Notes: a model not told the origin generated them from the letters alone. Shown: positions 6,465-15,248, numbered from the stretch's first letter. The stretch: 19,824 nucleotides of DNA from Flammeovirgaceae bacterium UBA2338 (GCA_002344795.1 DDUM01000074.1:1-19824), one strand, 5' to 3'. A program made the numbers and translations.

Positions 6465-7142
6465 ATGAAGCATGGCCCAGTTCGAAAGGTCCGAAGTAAT
6501 GGCTTTACCGTTGTTGGTGAAGTATCTACGGCTAAAGCCCAAAATGTCCAATTTGAATCCTCCTTGGAAGAAGGCTTTATTCTCACCTTGAATTTTGACC
6601 CTGATGTGGTAACCATTAAGGATCAGCCCATCAGAATACCATATACCAATGTTGATGGGATAACATCCTGGTATACCCCTGATTTTCTGGTGCATTATAA
6701 AAATAGAAAGCCTGTTCTATTTGAGGTTAAAACGCTGGCATACCTTCGAAAGTATAGGAAGGAACTCAAGGCTCGGTTTGATGCAGCAATTCAATTCGCA
6801 AAAGAGAGGGGTTGGGATTTTTGCGTCATAACAGACAAGGAAATATTGACACAGTATGTTGAAAATTTATCCTTTCTGTTAGGGTTTCAGACCAATGAAC
6901 CAACCCTTGCAATAGTAAACAGGCTTCTTACAAGCCTTGGCAAGCCTGGAAAATGGACACCCCAGTTGGTGCTTGAATTAGCTACTTCAGATGTAGAAAA
7001 GTTAGATAGCCTTACATGCCTGTGGGTTTTGGTTATCAAGGATCGGGTTAAGTGTAATTTGAAAAAGAAGCTGCTTATGAATACAAGGGTTTCCATTAAG
7101 GCAAATACGGGTTCAAATTTTTTACGGTTTCCATACAAATAA
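6465..7142 (+). CDS. tnsA: TnsA-like transposon endonuclease
   Basis: The start ATG 6465 (MKHGPVRKVRSNG) is preferred to an in-frame TTG at 6444. The 225-residue protein has the TnsA N-terminal nuclease fold: FESSLEEGF (31 or 35 as the acidic residue), NFDPDVV, then YTPDFLV with Asp73 and FEVKT with Glu87 and Lys89, i.e. a PD-(D/E)xK active site. A helical TnsA C-terminal domain (about 130-225) would contact TnsB and TnsC. TnsA cuts the non-transferred 5' strands so that transposition is cut-and-paste. It is first in a tight operon, 2 nt before tnsB. All catalytic residues appear intact. In the Tn6022/AbaR naming it would correspond to tniC. Confidence 0.92.
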   Translation: MKHGPVRKVRSNGFTVVGEVSTAKAQNVQFESSLEEGFILTLNFDPDVVTIKDQPIRIPYTNVDGITSWYTPDFLVHYKNRKPVLFEVKTLAYLRKYRKELKARFDAAIQFAKERGWDFCVITDKEILTQYVENLSFLLGFQTNEPTLAIVNRLLTSLGKPGKWTPQLVLELATSDVEKLDSLTCLWVLVIKDRVKCNLKKKLLMNTRVSIKANTGSNFLRFPYK

Positions 7143-7144
7143 TT

Positions 7145-9043
7145 ATGATAAAGCTCGAAACAGGTGAAATAGTTTATTATCAGGGGTCTGCATGGGAAAT
7201 CAGCAAGGTTTCAGGTCTGACAAGCGTCTTGATCTGCAATAAGAAAACAGGTAAGTATCAAAGTGTTAAAATTGCTGAACTACAGGATAAGCCAGTAGAA
7301 GAGGTTATTTATGACCCGGATATTCCGATTGAAGCTATTTCGGATAAGAAACTTCAGCGTGCTGAAATGCGCTATAATATCATTAAGCCATTTCTTAGCG
7401 AACTCCGTGGTGACAAGACAGCATTAACTAAGGTTGCAAAAGCGCATGGTCTGAGTCCTTCAACACTTTACAGGTGGCTTAAGAACTATCGTACGTTTGA
7501 AGATATAAGGTGTTTGGTTGATGATGAAGCCAAAGGAGGAAAAGGCAAAAGTAGGTTAGATAAGGTTCAGGAAGATCTGATTTCTAGTGTCATTGAAGAT
7601 GTGTATTTAAAGGGTTCATCTTTTAACAAGACATTCGAAGAAATCGTGAATCGGTTTTCAGAACTAAACCTGGAAGTCCCTCACCCAAATACAGTTCGTA
7701 GACGAATAAATTTGATATCTGAAAGGGAAAGAAATGCGAAACGTCTTGGACCAAGAACTGCCGCACAGCAGCACGACCCAAAACCCGGTTCAACCCCTGG
7801 TGCTAATGCTCCATTAGCCTTAGTTCAAATCGATCATACGCAGCTTGACATCTTCATGGTTGATGAAGTTGAACGAAAAGCATTTAAGCGACCGTGGATA
7901 ACCGTTTTGATTGATGTATTCTCCAGGGTGATACTTGGATTTTATATCTCCTATGACCCACCAGGTGCTTTTGCAGTGGGTAGGGCAATTGCGCATGCCA
8001 TCTTATTGAAAGATAATTATCTGAAGTCTATTGGCCTTGAAAATGTTGAATGGCCGTGTTATGGGAAAATGGTACGACTTCATTGTGATAATGCAAAGGA
8101 ATTTCGTGGAGCCATGCTTCGTGAGAATTGTGCGAATTATAAAATCACGTTGAAATTCAGACCGGTAAAGAAACCTGAGTACGGGGGACATATTGAGCGA
8201 CTTATGGGTACAATTAGTGCGCAGCTAAAGGACCTGGCCGGTGCTACAAAAGTGAGCCCGGAAATGCGCAAGAATTTTAAGCCGGAAAAAACAGCTTCGT
8301 TCACGATATCGGAATTTGAGCAATGGTTTGCCCTATGGGTAACTAATGTCTATCACCAAAAGGCACACGAAGGTCTCCACGGCATAAGTCCACTATCCAT
8401 GTGGGAAGCCGGACTTAAAGGTGGCGAAGGACATCCAGGTATTGGTATGCCTCAAATCCTTACCGATGAGAGGAAGCTCAAGCTTGATTTTTTACCCCGT
8501 TTTGAGCGGACGATTCAGCGAACTGGAGTTTATTATCGGAAGCTTCAATACTACTCAGAAGCATTGAAACGATGGATAAGCGCTAAAGATGAAACAATTG
8601 CTGGCAAAAATAAGCCTAAGCGGAAATTTACATTTCGATTTGACCCAAGAAACATCAGTTCAATTCTTTTTCTCGATCCTATCGATTCCCAATACAGGGA
8701 AGTACAGAGTGTTCTTAATATTAAACCTGATATCATGAGCATTTGGGATTATCGCCAAAGTGTGAGGAAACTGAAGGAGAGTCATAGAAAGATCGATCAA
8801 AATTCCATTTATGCTTCGTTTAAGGAATTGAGGAAACTGGAACAACTTTCGATAAATAAGACGGCTGAGATGAAAAAGCGTCAAGAACGTCAATCAAGAA
8901 TGAAACGAGATCCAGTGATAGCGGTGAAAAATGAATCAGAACCTATAGTTCTAGAAGTACCTCCAACTTTTGATACTGAAAGTAAAGAAATTAAACCATT
9001 TGATGAAATTGAAATAAATCCCTATGTACGCTCATTTAGCTAA
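7145..9043 (+). CDS. tnsB: TnsB/TniA-type DDE transposase
   Basis: This is a 632-residue transposase. It has a beta-rich N-terminal domain and an HTH near residues 90-117 (VAKAHGLSPSTLYRWLKNYR), then a second DNA-binding part (130-200). The rve/RNase-H core has Asp230 (VQIDHTQLD), Asp315 (HCDNAKEF) and Glu351 (YGGHIERL). A Mu-transposase C-terminal beta-barrel (about 430-520) follows, and then a charged tail whose end resembles the TnsC-contacting tail of TnsB. It recognises the transposon ends and joins the 3' strands to target DNA. The stop lies 20 nt inside tnsC, so the pair is translationally coupled. The catalytic triad is intact. Confidence 0.95.
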   Translation: MIKLETGEIVYYQGSAWEISKVSGLTSVLICNKKTGKYQSVKIAELQDKPVEEVIYDPDIPIEAISDKKLQRAEMRYNIIKPFLSELRGDKTALTKVAKAHGLSPSTLYRWLKNYRTFEDIRCLVDDEAKGGKGKSRLDKVQEDLISSVIEDVYLKGSSFNKTFEEIVNRFSELNLEVPHPNTVRRRINLISERERNAKRLGPRTAAQQHDPKPGSTPGANAPLALVQIDHTQLDIFMVDEVERKAFKRPWITVLIDVFSRVILGFYISYDPPGAFAVGRAIAHAILLKDNYLKSIGLENVEWPCYGKMVRLHCDNAKEFRGAMLRENCANYKITLKFRPVKKPEYGGHIERLMGTISAQLKDLAGATKVSPEMRKNFKPEKTASFTISEFEQWFALWVTNVYHQKAHEGLHGISPLSMWEAGLKGGEGHPGIGMPQILTDERKLKLDFLPRFERTIQRTGVYYRKLQYYSEALKRWISAKDETIAGKNKPKRKFTFRFDPRNISSILFLDPIDSQYREVQSVLNIKPDIMSIWDYRQSVRKLKESHRKIDQNSIYASFKELRKLEQLSINKTAEMKKRQERQSRMKRDPVIAVKNESEPIVLEVPPTFDTESKEIKPFDEIEINPYVRSFS

Positions 9044-9905
9044 ATCAGTTGAAGAATATCTCTTACAGAAAGGTAACGAGGATGTTCAAAGGCGAATTCA
9101 TTTAATTGACCACGAAACGTGGATCGGTTATGAAAAGGCAAAATCGATTATCGATAAAGCAAAAGATATGATTGACCGCCCGCGTGTGACCAGGATGCAT
9201 TGCATGCTGGTAATTGGATCTTCTGATAATGGTAAGACCACGATACGAAAGCGAATTGAAAGCCTAAATGAAAGTCGGGCATGCGAAAGCGGTAAAAGTC
9301 AGATAAAGGTAGTGAGTTTTCAAATGCCTCCTAATCCCGATGAACGAGGATTTTATAATTCCATTTTTCGGGCTATGCTGCACCCCATACATGTCTCCAG
9401 TAAAAAGGACTTCGTATTGGAAAGTCTTATTATGCATATGCGTGATTATGGTGTTAGGTTATTGATGATTGATGAAGTACAGCATATAGAGCGATTGGCA
9501 AACAGACGTCAACGAATTATTCTGGATGCCATTAAACACCTCTCATCAGAACTATCACTTCCCATTCTAGCGTTTGGTCCGAATGAGGCGCTGAATATCT
9601 TCGCGTCAGATATACAGCTACAGAACAGATTTAAGAAAGTAGTTCTTCCAAAATGGGAACCAGACGACAATTATCTACGCCTGCTTGCAAGTTTTGAGCA
9701 ACTAATTCCCTTAAAAGAACCATCAGGGTTAAATCAAAAAAATATGGCTAGTAAGATTTACCACCGTACCAACGGTACTATCGGTGAAATTAATACATTA
9801 ATCAGAGATGCGGCAAAGCTTGCGCTCAAGAGTGGTCTGGAAAAAATAACGCCAGCTATTATTGATCAGGTCGAATTTGAATCGGCTGGTGACGTGTTTA
9901 TTTAA
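9024..9905 (+). CDS. tnsC: TnsC/TniB-type AAA+ ATPase
   Basis: This is a 293-residue AAA+ regulator of the TniB type. Walker A is GSSDNGKT (65-72) and Walker B is LLMIDEVQHIE (146-156). A sensor-like strand is SLPILAFGPNEAL, with a basic QNRFKK patch after it. The phrase RPRVTRMHCMLVIGSSDNG matches the usual start of the TniB ATPase domain. TnsC forms a filament on target DNA, links the target selector to TnsAB and gives target immunity. Its start overlaps tnsB. The next gene begins 26 nt downstream and is not the expected TniQ. Confidence 0.93.
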   Translation: MYAHLAKSVEEYLLQKGNEDVQRRIHLIDHETWIGYEKAKSIIDKAKDMIDRPRVTRMHCMLVIGSSDNGKTTIRKRIESLNESRACESGKSQIKVVSFQMPPNPDERGFYNSIFRAMLHPIHVSSKKDFVLESLIMHMRDYGVRLLMIDEVQHIERLANRRQRIILDAIKHLSSELSLPILAFGPNEALNIFASDIQLQNRFKKVVLPKWEPDDNYLRLLASFEQLIPLKEPSGLNQKNMASKIYHRTNGTIGEINTLIRDAAKLALKSGLEKITPAIIDQVEFESAGDVFI

Positions 9906-9931
9906 ATTTTACAATCAAATTCAAGAATACC

Positions 9932-10783
9932 TTGCGAATTATTCATAAAGCAGACGACCCAAACCTTAAGACTGATTACAAAAGCTATTATTTGATTTCC
10001 AGGATCATACAGTTAGCCAACAGGCATTACTGCTCAAGATTCGTGTTCAACATGAAAAAGGTTGTACATGCTGACTCAAATCTGTTAAGTGTTTATGCGG
10101 CCATTAATTATATGCTTAACAAATCAGCAAATAGCCTCACTATCTGGCCGGAAAATGCTTGTTCCGTCCGGGTTTCCATTACTAAGGATATGTTCGGCTA
10201 TTTTGGGGGCTGGGAGCATTTGTTGAATCAGGTATATATGACTACGGGATCAAAGGTGTACACCTTTGATCCTCATGAATACGAGCGATTCAATGACTAT
10301 CTTTTTTATGACGCCTTTAAAGAGCATTGGAAAAAGATTATACCCTATCACTATATAACGGAGTTCAAACAAATACTACGGGAACTTTATCGAAATGCAA
10401 GTAAGCATTCTCATTCTAACAACCCGATATTTATTTCATCCGGGTTTGAAGGAGAATTTCTTCGATTCACCATTGTGGATTGCGGTGTTGGCTTTCTATC
10501 CAACATGGAAGATAGAGAAGAAGTGGTATGCGAGTCTGAGGCTATTCAATGGGCCTTAAATGGAGGAAATTCCAGGGCATCCGCGAATCGATCGCTTAAA
10601 GGCATTGGTAGATATTGTTGTGAAAATGAAGGTGAGATGTTGGTCATTTCCGGTGGCACAGCCGTTTACTATGGTGAGGATCGTTCTCATATTGTAAATC
10701 CACTACCAGGTATTTTTCGGGGCTCAATAATCAATATCTCTGTAAAGATTAAGCGCGTTCAATTTACTCGACTGGCCGCTTAA
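9932..10783 (+). CDS. STAS-like + GHKL (histidine-kinase-type) ATPase, in the TniQ position
   Basis: This 283-residue protein starts at TTG 9932; no in-frame ATG lies between the tnsC stop and this point. Residues about 25-100 resemble a STAS-like domain (RFVFNMKKVVHADSNLLSVY, then a second beta-alpha unit). From about 140 it is a GHKL ATPase: N-box ELYRNASKHS (Glu151, Asn155), G1 IVDCGVGF (Asp183, Gly187), G2 LKGIGRYC and the strand EGEMLVISGGTAVYYG. No His-phosphorylation domain, response receiver or membrane segment is seen, so it is a cytosolic ATP-binding switch rather than a sensor kinase. STAS/GHKL pairs are used in anti-sigma partner switching (SpoIIAA/SpoIIAB type). The tns operon position suggests a role in transposition control. 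That role is inferred. Confidence 0.8.
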   Translation: MRIIHKADDPNLKTDYKSYYLISRIIQLANRHYCSRFVFNMKKVVHADSNLLSVYAAINYMLNKSANSLTIWPENACSVRVSITKDMFGYFGGWEHLLNQVYMTTGSKVYTFDPHEYERFNDYLFYDAFKEHWKKIIPYHYITEFKQILRELYRNASKHSHSNNPIFISSGFEGEFLRFTIVDCGVGFLSNMEDREEVVCESEAIQWALNGGNSRASANRSLKGIGRYCCENEGEMLVISGGTAVYYGEDRSHIVNPLPGIFRGSIINISVKIKRVQFTRLAA

Positions 10784-10814
10784 TGGTTCATGTAAGAAGA
10801 CTTCTAAGCAATGT

Positions 10815-11165
10815 TTAAAACATCACATCTCCCCATCTGAATTTGGCTAGTAGCCTGGCTTCAGCGAGAAGTTTTGAAGTAGGGACATCTGACTTGTTTA
10901 CCATCATTACCAGTTTGCACTTTGTATTTTTGGGATTGTCCATTTTCCGGGTAGCGATAACGATCACCGCATCGTTAGAGAAAGCTCTAAGTATCATGAA
11001 TTTGCTTGGGCCACTCAACCTGGATCCAACCGGAGGGTTGATAGTCCTTTTTACTTTTTTTAGAACCTCGGCCAGAATCTTATCATGGTACAAGACCTCT
11101 TCCATGTAGCCGCCAATTACACCAATGTATTTTTCTCTCCTGTTCGCTCTAAGAATTGTAAGCAT
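10815..11165 (-). CDS. Hypothetical protein (116 aa), convergent with the tns operon
   Basis: It starts MLTILRANRREKYIGVIGGYM and ends FRWGDVMF. The composition alternates beta strands (FMILRAF, AVIVIATRK, KCKLVMMVN) with helices, as expected of a small alpha/beta protein, and it is rich in Lys and Arg. The minus strand is preferred because the overlapping plus-strand frame (10843-11109) has a shadow-like composition. It ends 31 nt from the GHKL gene and points toward it. No family is recognised. It is the last gene on the right of the Tn7-like module, so it may be cargo or an accessory factor near the right end. Confidence 0.5.
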   Translation of the reverse strand: MLTILRANRREKYIGVIGGYMEEVLYHDKILAEVLKKVKRTINPPVGSRLSGPSKFMILRAFSNDAVIVIATRKMDNPKNTKCKLVMMVNKSDVPTSKLLAEARLLAKFRWGDVMF

Positions 11166-11417
11166 GATAGTAGGAATTAACTACCATACCCTTATTGAAT
11201 TTACATCGTAAAAAATTAATGAAGATACTCCCCGCTACATTATCCGTTTAGGTCGAGTAACAGTTCTGAATGGATTCGATCACGCTTAGCTTATTAATAG
11301 GATTTTGCTAATTTTCATCATATAAGAATCAGAGAGTAGATGGATGAATCCCAAGCATTATACTTTATAGGGTGCAGGGAAGGGTAAGAAGAAAATTTCA
11401 CTGATTTCAATTGCTGA
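11166..11417. other. Non-coding junction, candidate right end of the Tn7-like module
   Basis: No gene is seen. It contains GAATGGATTCGAT (11268-11280), the inverse of 3541-3554 with one gap, and a 5' leader-like segment (11364-11381, TTTATAG..TGCAGGGAAG) that resembles 19751-19767. After the latter, the Rhs reading frame becomes open at 11418. This stretch is therefore where the transposon-type DNA appears to meet Rhs-type DNA. Confidence 0.5.
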
Positions 11418-11537
11418 AATGGGTCTTACCTGGAAATCCTTGGACCTGACCCTGAACCCGGTACAACAGCGGTTCCGATTAGGATATGGGATATAGTAAA
11501 TGGACTACCCCACTCAACATCTAATTATACGACTGGA
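11418..11537 (+). pseudogene. In-frame Rhs coding sequence upstream of the first ATG
   Basis: The frame of the Rhs gene is open from just after a TGA at 11415-11417. It reads NGSYLEILGPDPEPGTTAVP and continues IRIWDIVNGLPHS into the first ATG at 11538. This looks like genuine Rhs protein rather than leader, so the present start is an accident of truncation. The preceding N-terminal domain of Bacteroidota Rhs proteins (a few hundred residues) is absent. Confidence 0.6.
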
Positions 11538-14500
11538 ATGTTGGTGATCAATGAAGCAAAAAACGAAGAAGGGAACATTGTTCGTACATATTCAGACTTT
11601 ACGGGTCGAACTATAATGAAGGAAGTCCTTCTTAGCGGCACTAACTGTCTTAGAACATATTATGTTCGCAACCCTTATGGTGAGATAGCTTTTATAATAC
11701 CTCCAAAGGCTATTGAAAATCTTAACCCAGATCAATCATTTGCCGATACATGGTATTTTCAATATGAATACGATGAAGAACAAAGATTAGTAGGAAAAAA
11801 ATCACCAGGTTCGGGTTGGGTTTATACAATATATGATCGCTGGGAACGCCCTGTACTAACACAAGACGGTAATCAACGTTCAAAATCTCCTGCTGAATGG
11901 AGTTTTATTAAGTATGACGAATTTAATAGAGCCATTGTTGCTGGAGTTTATAAGACTACATCTTCTCGGTCAGCTTTAGTAACAGCAGTAACTTCATCAT
12001 CCGGTAGATACGAAACACTCAACGAAACATCAATAGGTTATACATTAAACCAATCTTTTCCAACCACAGTTATTGAGGATGATCTGTTATCAATTACGTA
12101 TTATGATAATTATGAGTTTAAGGATAATAGCAATTGGGATATTGAGGGTAATCAATATGATTTTGTTGCAGAATTAGGATTTTCAGGAGTTGCATCTTAC
12201 CAAACTAAAAATTTAGTAACAGGGGGGAAAATTAAAATATTGGGTGAAAATATTTGGCTGAACTCAGTAACATACTATGATAGCCGATACCGAAAAATTC
12301 AAGCAATAGCTGAGCACCAGTTTGGAAGCGCAGATAGATTAACAAATGAATATGATTTCACAGGACAACTTTTAAAATCGCTATATGTTCACGTAAAAGC
12401 CGGTAGTCCAGAAGTTCGTATTGCTGAGCGATTTGATTATGATCATGCCGGTCGTTTGCTAAGAGCATGGCATAAAGTAAATAGTCAGCCTGAAGTTTTA
12501 ATGTCAGCTCATGAATACAACGAGTTGGGACAATTGATAAAGAAAACGATTCATACTGTAAATAACAATTCTTTGCAGTTTACTAATTATAAGTACAATA
12601 TTCGAGGTTGGCTTACACATCTAAACTATAATGCCCCTGAGATTGATGAACCAGAAGATTATTTCAATCTGGAATTGGCATATCAAAATAGTTTGGGAAC
12701 TGATAATCTTCCGCGCTATGATGGTAACATAACTGCAGCCCGATGGCAGTATACTTCAAGCGAACAAAGTGCTTACAACTATGAGTACACAAATCCCGGT
12801 TATTTATCATCTGCAAACTATAAAGCAAGTAATGGATCGGGTTGGACGGCTGGATTGAACGATTTCAATGAAAGCGCTAGCTATGATGCAAACGGTAATA
12901 TTACTTCTTTGAGCAGGAATTCAAATATTGATGGAACGGCCGTTGCTATTGATAATCTAAGTTACAGTTATAATGGAAACCAACTCTTAAATGTTACGGA
13001 CTCTGCTCCAATTGCTTGGAAAGACGGTGGCTTTAAAGACTCAAATACTGCCGGTAATGACTATATATATGATTCTAATGGAAATTTAATTAGTGATTTG
13101 AATAAGCAAATATCTATTGAGTATAACTTTCTTAACCTACCATCTAAGATAACATTCTCCGATGGTTCCTACTTAAAGTACATCTATGACGGAAATGGTG
13201 ACAAACTGGCGCAAGCAACCTATAGTAATCAGCACCAACAAATTGAAAGAACAGATTATGTAGGATTGCTCATCTACATCAACAATGAGCTAAAACAAAT
13301 ACTTCATCAAGATGGGCACTTAAGTAAGGCTGTTAATTCTTTTGAATATTTTTACTATATGCTTGATCATTTGGGTACTACACGAGTTGTGTTGCAAACT
13401 GAGCTCGAAACTTCAGCTGCAATAGCAACCTTGGAAGCTGTTAACCAATCTTCGGAGGAAAGTGAATTCCTCAGGTATGATAATGCGAGGAAAGTTCAAT
13501 CACCTTTATTTGATCGGACAAATGGATCCTCAACGGGTTATGCAATTCGACTAAATGGAACTTCAAATGAACGATATGGTATTGCTAAGTCAATAAGTGT
13601 GATGCCTGGAGATACTGTTAGTATTGAAGTATATGCAAAGTATATTGATACGAATAGCAGCAACTGGACAAATGCACTTAATACATTACTTGGTCAGATT
13701 GCAAGTGGAACAGCCCCGGCAGGAACTGTTGTAGATGGTTTAAACTATTCGACCAGTTCCTCGTCATTTCAATTTGGTGGATTGCTTAACACTTCAACCA
13801 GCACCGGTGATGGGCCAAAAGCGTATTTAAACTGGTTAATTTTTGACAGGGACTTTAACTACATGGATGGAGGATTTGTTCGGTTAAGCGATACACCAAG
13901 AGAGTATGGACAAGATGTTATTCACGAAAGACTTAGTACAAGTTTAGTTATTAATCAGTCGGGTTATGTTTATACATATCTATCGAATGAAAATGAGACT
14001 CTAATAGACGTATACTTCGATGACTTTACTATTGAGCATAATGAGAGCCATGTTGTTCAAATTAATGATTATTATCCATATGGAATGCTGAGCAGAAGTT
14101 ATTTAAGAGAAGATGCTCAGTTTACCAATTACTTGTTCCAAGGCAAGAATTATGAAAGTTTAACTCAATGGCATGATTTTCATGCAAGGCAGTATGATGC
14201 AGCTTTAGGAAGATGGTTTGCTCCGGACCCAGCTGGTCAATTCTCAAGTCCATATTCCGGAATGGGGAACAATCCTGTAATGATGATTGACCCAGATGGA
14301 CGTTTTGCATGGTTTGCTCCAGTAATTATAGGTGCAATCGCGAACATAACCATCCAGGGTTTATCAGGGAATCTTAATTCCTCTTGGGATTTTTATAAAT
14401 TTGGAATTATAGGTGGGGCTGCTGCCTATGCTGGCTACTCTATAGGTGGAGCGGTGTCAGGTGGTCTGGGCTATGCAACTACTTTTGGAGGAGCTGTGGT

Positions 14501-15245
14501 CAATGGAGCTTTAGCTGCTGGCGCTGGTAGTTTTGCTAGCGGATTTATAGGAGGCGCTGGAAATGCTTGGGGAAATGGGGCGAACTTCAATGATGGTTTG
14601 GGGGTTGGATTCAAAACGGGGGGATACAGCGCAATTTCAGGTGGAATTATTGGCGGGATTTCAGGGGGGATTCGATTTGTAAAACAGATCGGTGTGTTTA
14701 AAAGAGGGCTTTCGGAATTAGGAATAGCTGAAGGAGAGGAAGTCCCTCGAACTGATGAATTCCTTAGAAAGGCTCAAAAGGTGTGGTTTAAAGATGCTCC
14801 AATGGAGAAAGTGAGAGACTTCACTGTTGAAAATGTTCCTGAAAAAATACAGTATGACCTTGATGTGTTTGGAGTAGAGGCTAACACAAGACCAATTTAT
14901 AACAGTAAGGGTATTTCTAATGGTATGTCTGATGTTTACTTTAATAAAAACGGGTTTATGTGGTTTAGTCCAAAAGAAGTGTTTTTTATTATGGGACATG
15001 AATTTGTCCATGTATCACAGTATGCCGTGTTAACTGGGTCAACAAGATCGTTATTGGAATCTTATCGATTTAGAGAAGATATAATGGAGACTTTTGCCTG
15101 GGATTATCATCATCATCTGGCTGGAAAGAAGGGTTTTAGTGTTCCAAACAATATAAACTCCTCATGGAATAAATATGTTAAACTTTTGGATTGGCGTAAT
15201 TTTGCGTGGACTAAAACTGCATCTTTCATATATCCTATTAGATGA
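11538..15245 (+). CDS. Rhs/YD-repeat protein, N-terminally truncated, with HEXXH metallopeptidase-like tip
   Basis: The ORF is 1235 residues. YD/RHS-type repeats fill the first about 600 (for example YDEEQRLVGKKSPGSGWVYT, YDRWERPVLTQDGNQ, YDHAGRLLRAWHK, YDANGNITSL, YIYDSNGNL). A jelly-roll-like segment follows (about 640-850), then the RHS-associated core LFQGKNYESL...ARQYDAALGRWFAPDP...NPVMMIDPDG ending near 921. A Gly/Ala-rich hydrophobic linker runs 922-1020. The roughly 200-residue variable tip contains MGHEFVHVSQ, with HEFVH at 1154-1158, and a plausible third ligand Glu1184 in METFAW. That pattern suggests a zinc-peptidase toxin. Family proteins start with a signal peptide and a further N-terminal domain, both missing here. 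It may be a silent cassette or a decayed gene. An exported candidate immunity gene follows after 3 nt. Confidence 0.88.
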   Translation: MLVINEAKNEEGNIVRTYSDFTGRTIMKEVLLSGTNCLRTYYVRNPYGEIAFIIPPKAIENLNPDQSFADTWYFQYEYDEEQRLVGKKSPGSGWVYTIYDRWERPVLTQDGNQRSKSPAEWSFIKYDEFNRAIVAGVYKTTSSRSALVTAVTSSSGRYETLNETSIGYTLNQSFPTTVIEDDLLSITYYDNYEFKDNSNWDIEGNQYDFVAELGFSGVASYQTKNLVTGGKIKILGENIWLNSVTYYDSRYRKIQAIAEHQFGSADRLTNEYDFTGQLLKSLYVHVKAGSPEVRIAERFDYDHAGRLLRAWHKVNSQPEVLMSAHEYNELGQLIKKTIHTVNNNSLQFTNYKYNIRGWLTHLNYNAPEIDEPEDYFNLELAYQNSLGTDNLPRYDGNITAARWQYTSSEQSAYNYEYTNPGYLSSANYKASNGSGWTAGLNDFNESASYDANGNITSLSRNSNIDGTAVAIDNLSYSYNGNQLLNVTDSAPIAWKDGGFKDSNTAGNDYIYDSNGNLISDLNKQISIEYNFLNLPSKITFSDGSYLKYIYDGNGDKLAQATYSNQHQQIERTDYVGLLIYINNELKQILHQDGHLSKAVNSFEYFYYMLDHLGTTRVVLQTELETSAAIATLEAVNQSSEESEFLRYDNARKVQSPLFDRTNGSSTGYAIRLNGTSNERYGIAKSISVMPGDTVSIEVYAKYIDTNSSNWTNALNTLLGQIASGTAPAGTVVDGLNYSTSSSSFQFGGLLNTSTSTGDGPKAYLNWLIFDRDFNYMDGGFVRLSDTPREYGQDVIHERLSTSLVINQSGYVYTYLSNENETLIDVYFDDFTIEHNESHVVQINDYYPYGMLSRSYLREDAQFTNYLFQGKNYESLTQWHDFHARQYDAALGRWFAPDPAGQFSSPYSGMGNNPVMMIDPDGRFAWFAPVIIGAIANITIQGLSGNLNSSWDFYKFGIIGGAAAYAGYSIGGAVSGGLGYATTFGGAVVNGALAAGAGSFASGFIGGAGNAWGNGANFNDGLGVGFKTGGYSAISGGIIGGISGGIRFVKQIGVFKRGLSELGIAEGEEVPRTDEFLRKAQKVWFKDAPMEKVRDFTVENVPEKIQYDLDVFGVEANTRPIYNSKGISNGMSDVYFNKNGFMWFSPKEVFFIMGHEFVHVSQYAVLTGSTRSLLESYRFREDIMETFAWDYHHHLAGKKGFSVPNNINSSWNKYVKLLDWRNFAWTKTASFIYPIR

Positions 15246-15248
15246 AAT

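Noticed and set aside
10811..10823. ATGTTTAAAACAT palindrome as a terminator
   Set aside because: AT-only stem with no loop, overlapping the end of a gene.
10843..11109. Plus-strand 88-residue frame opposite the 116-aa gene
   Set aside because: Ser/Thr/Leu-rich shadow-like composition, no start context. The minus-strand frame is longer and more protein-like.
4340..11258. Eleven-base direct repeat TTAGGTCGAGT at 4340-4350 and 11248-11258 as a target duplication
   Set aside because: Eleven-base matches are expected by chance in a window this size, and the left copy overlaps the stop of a gene inside the module.
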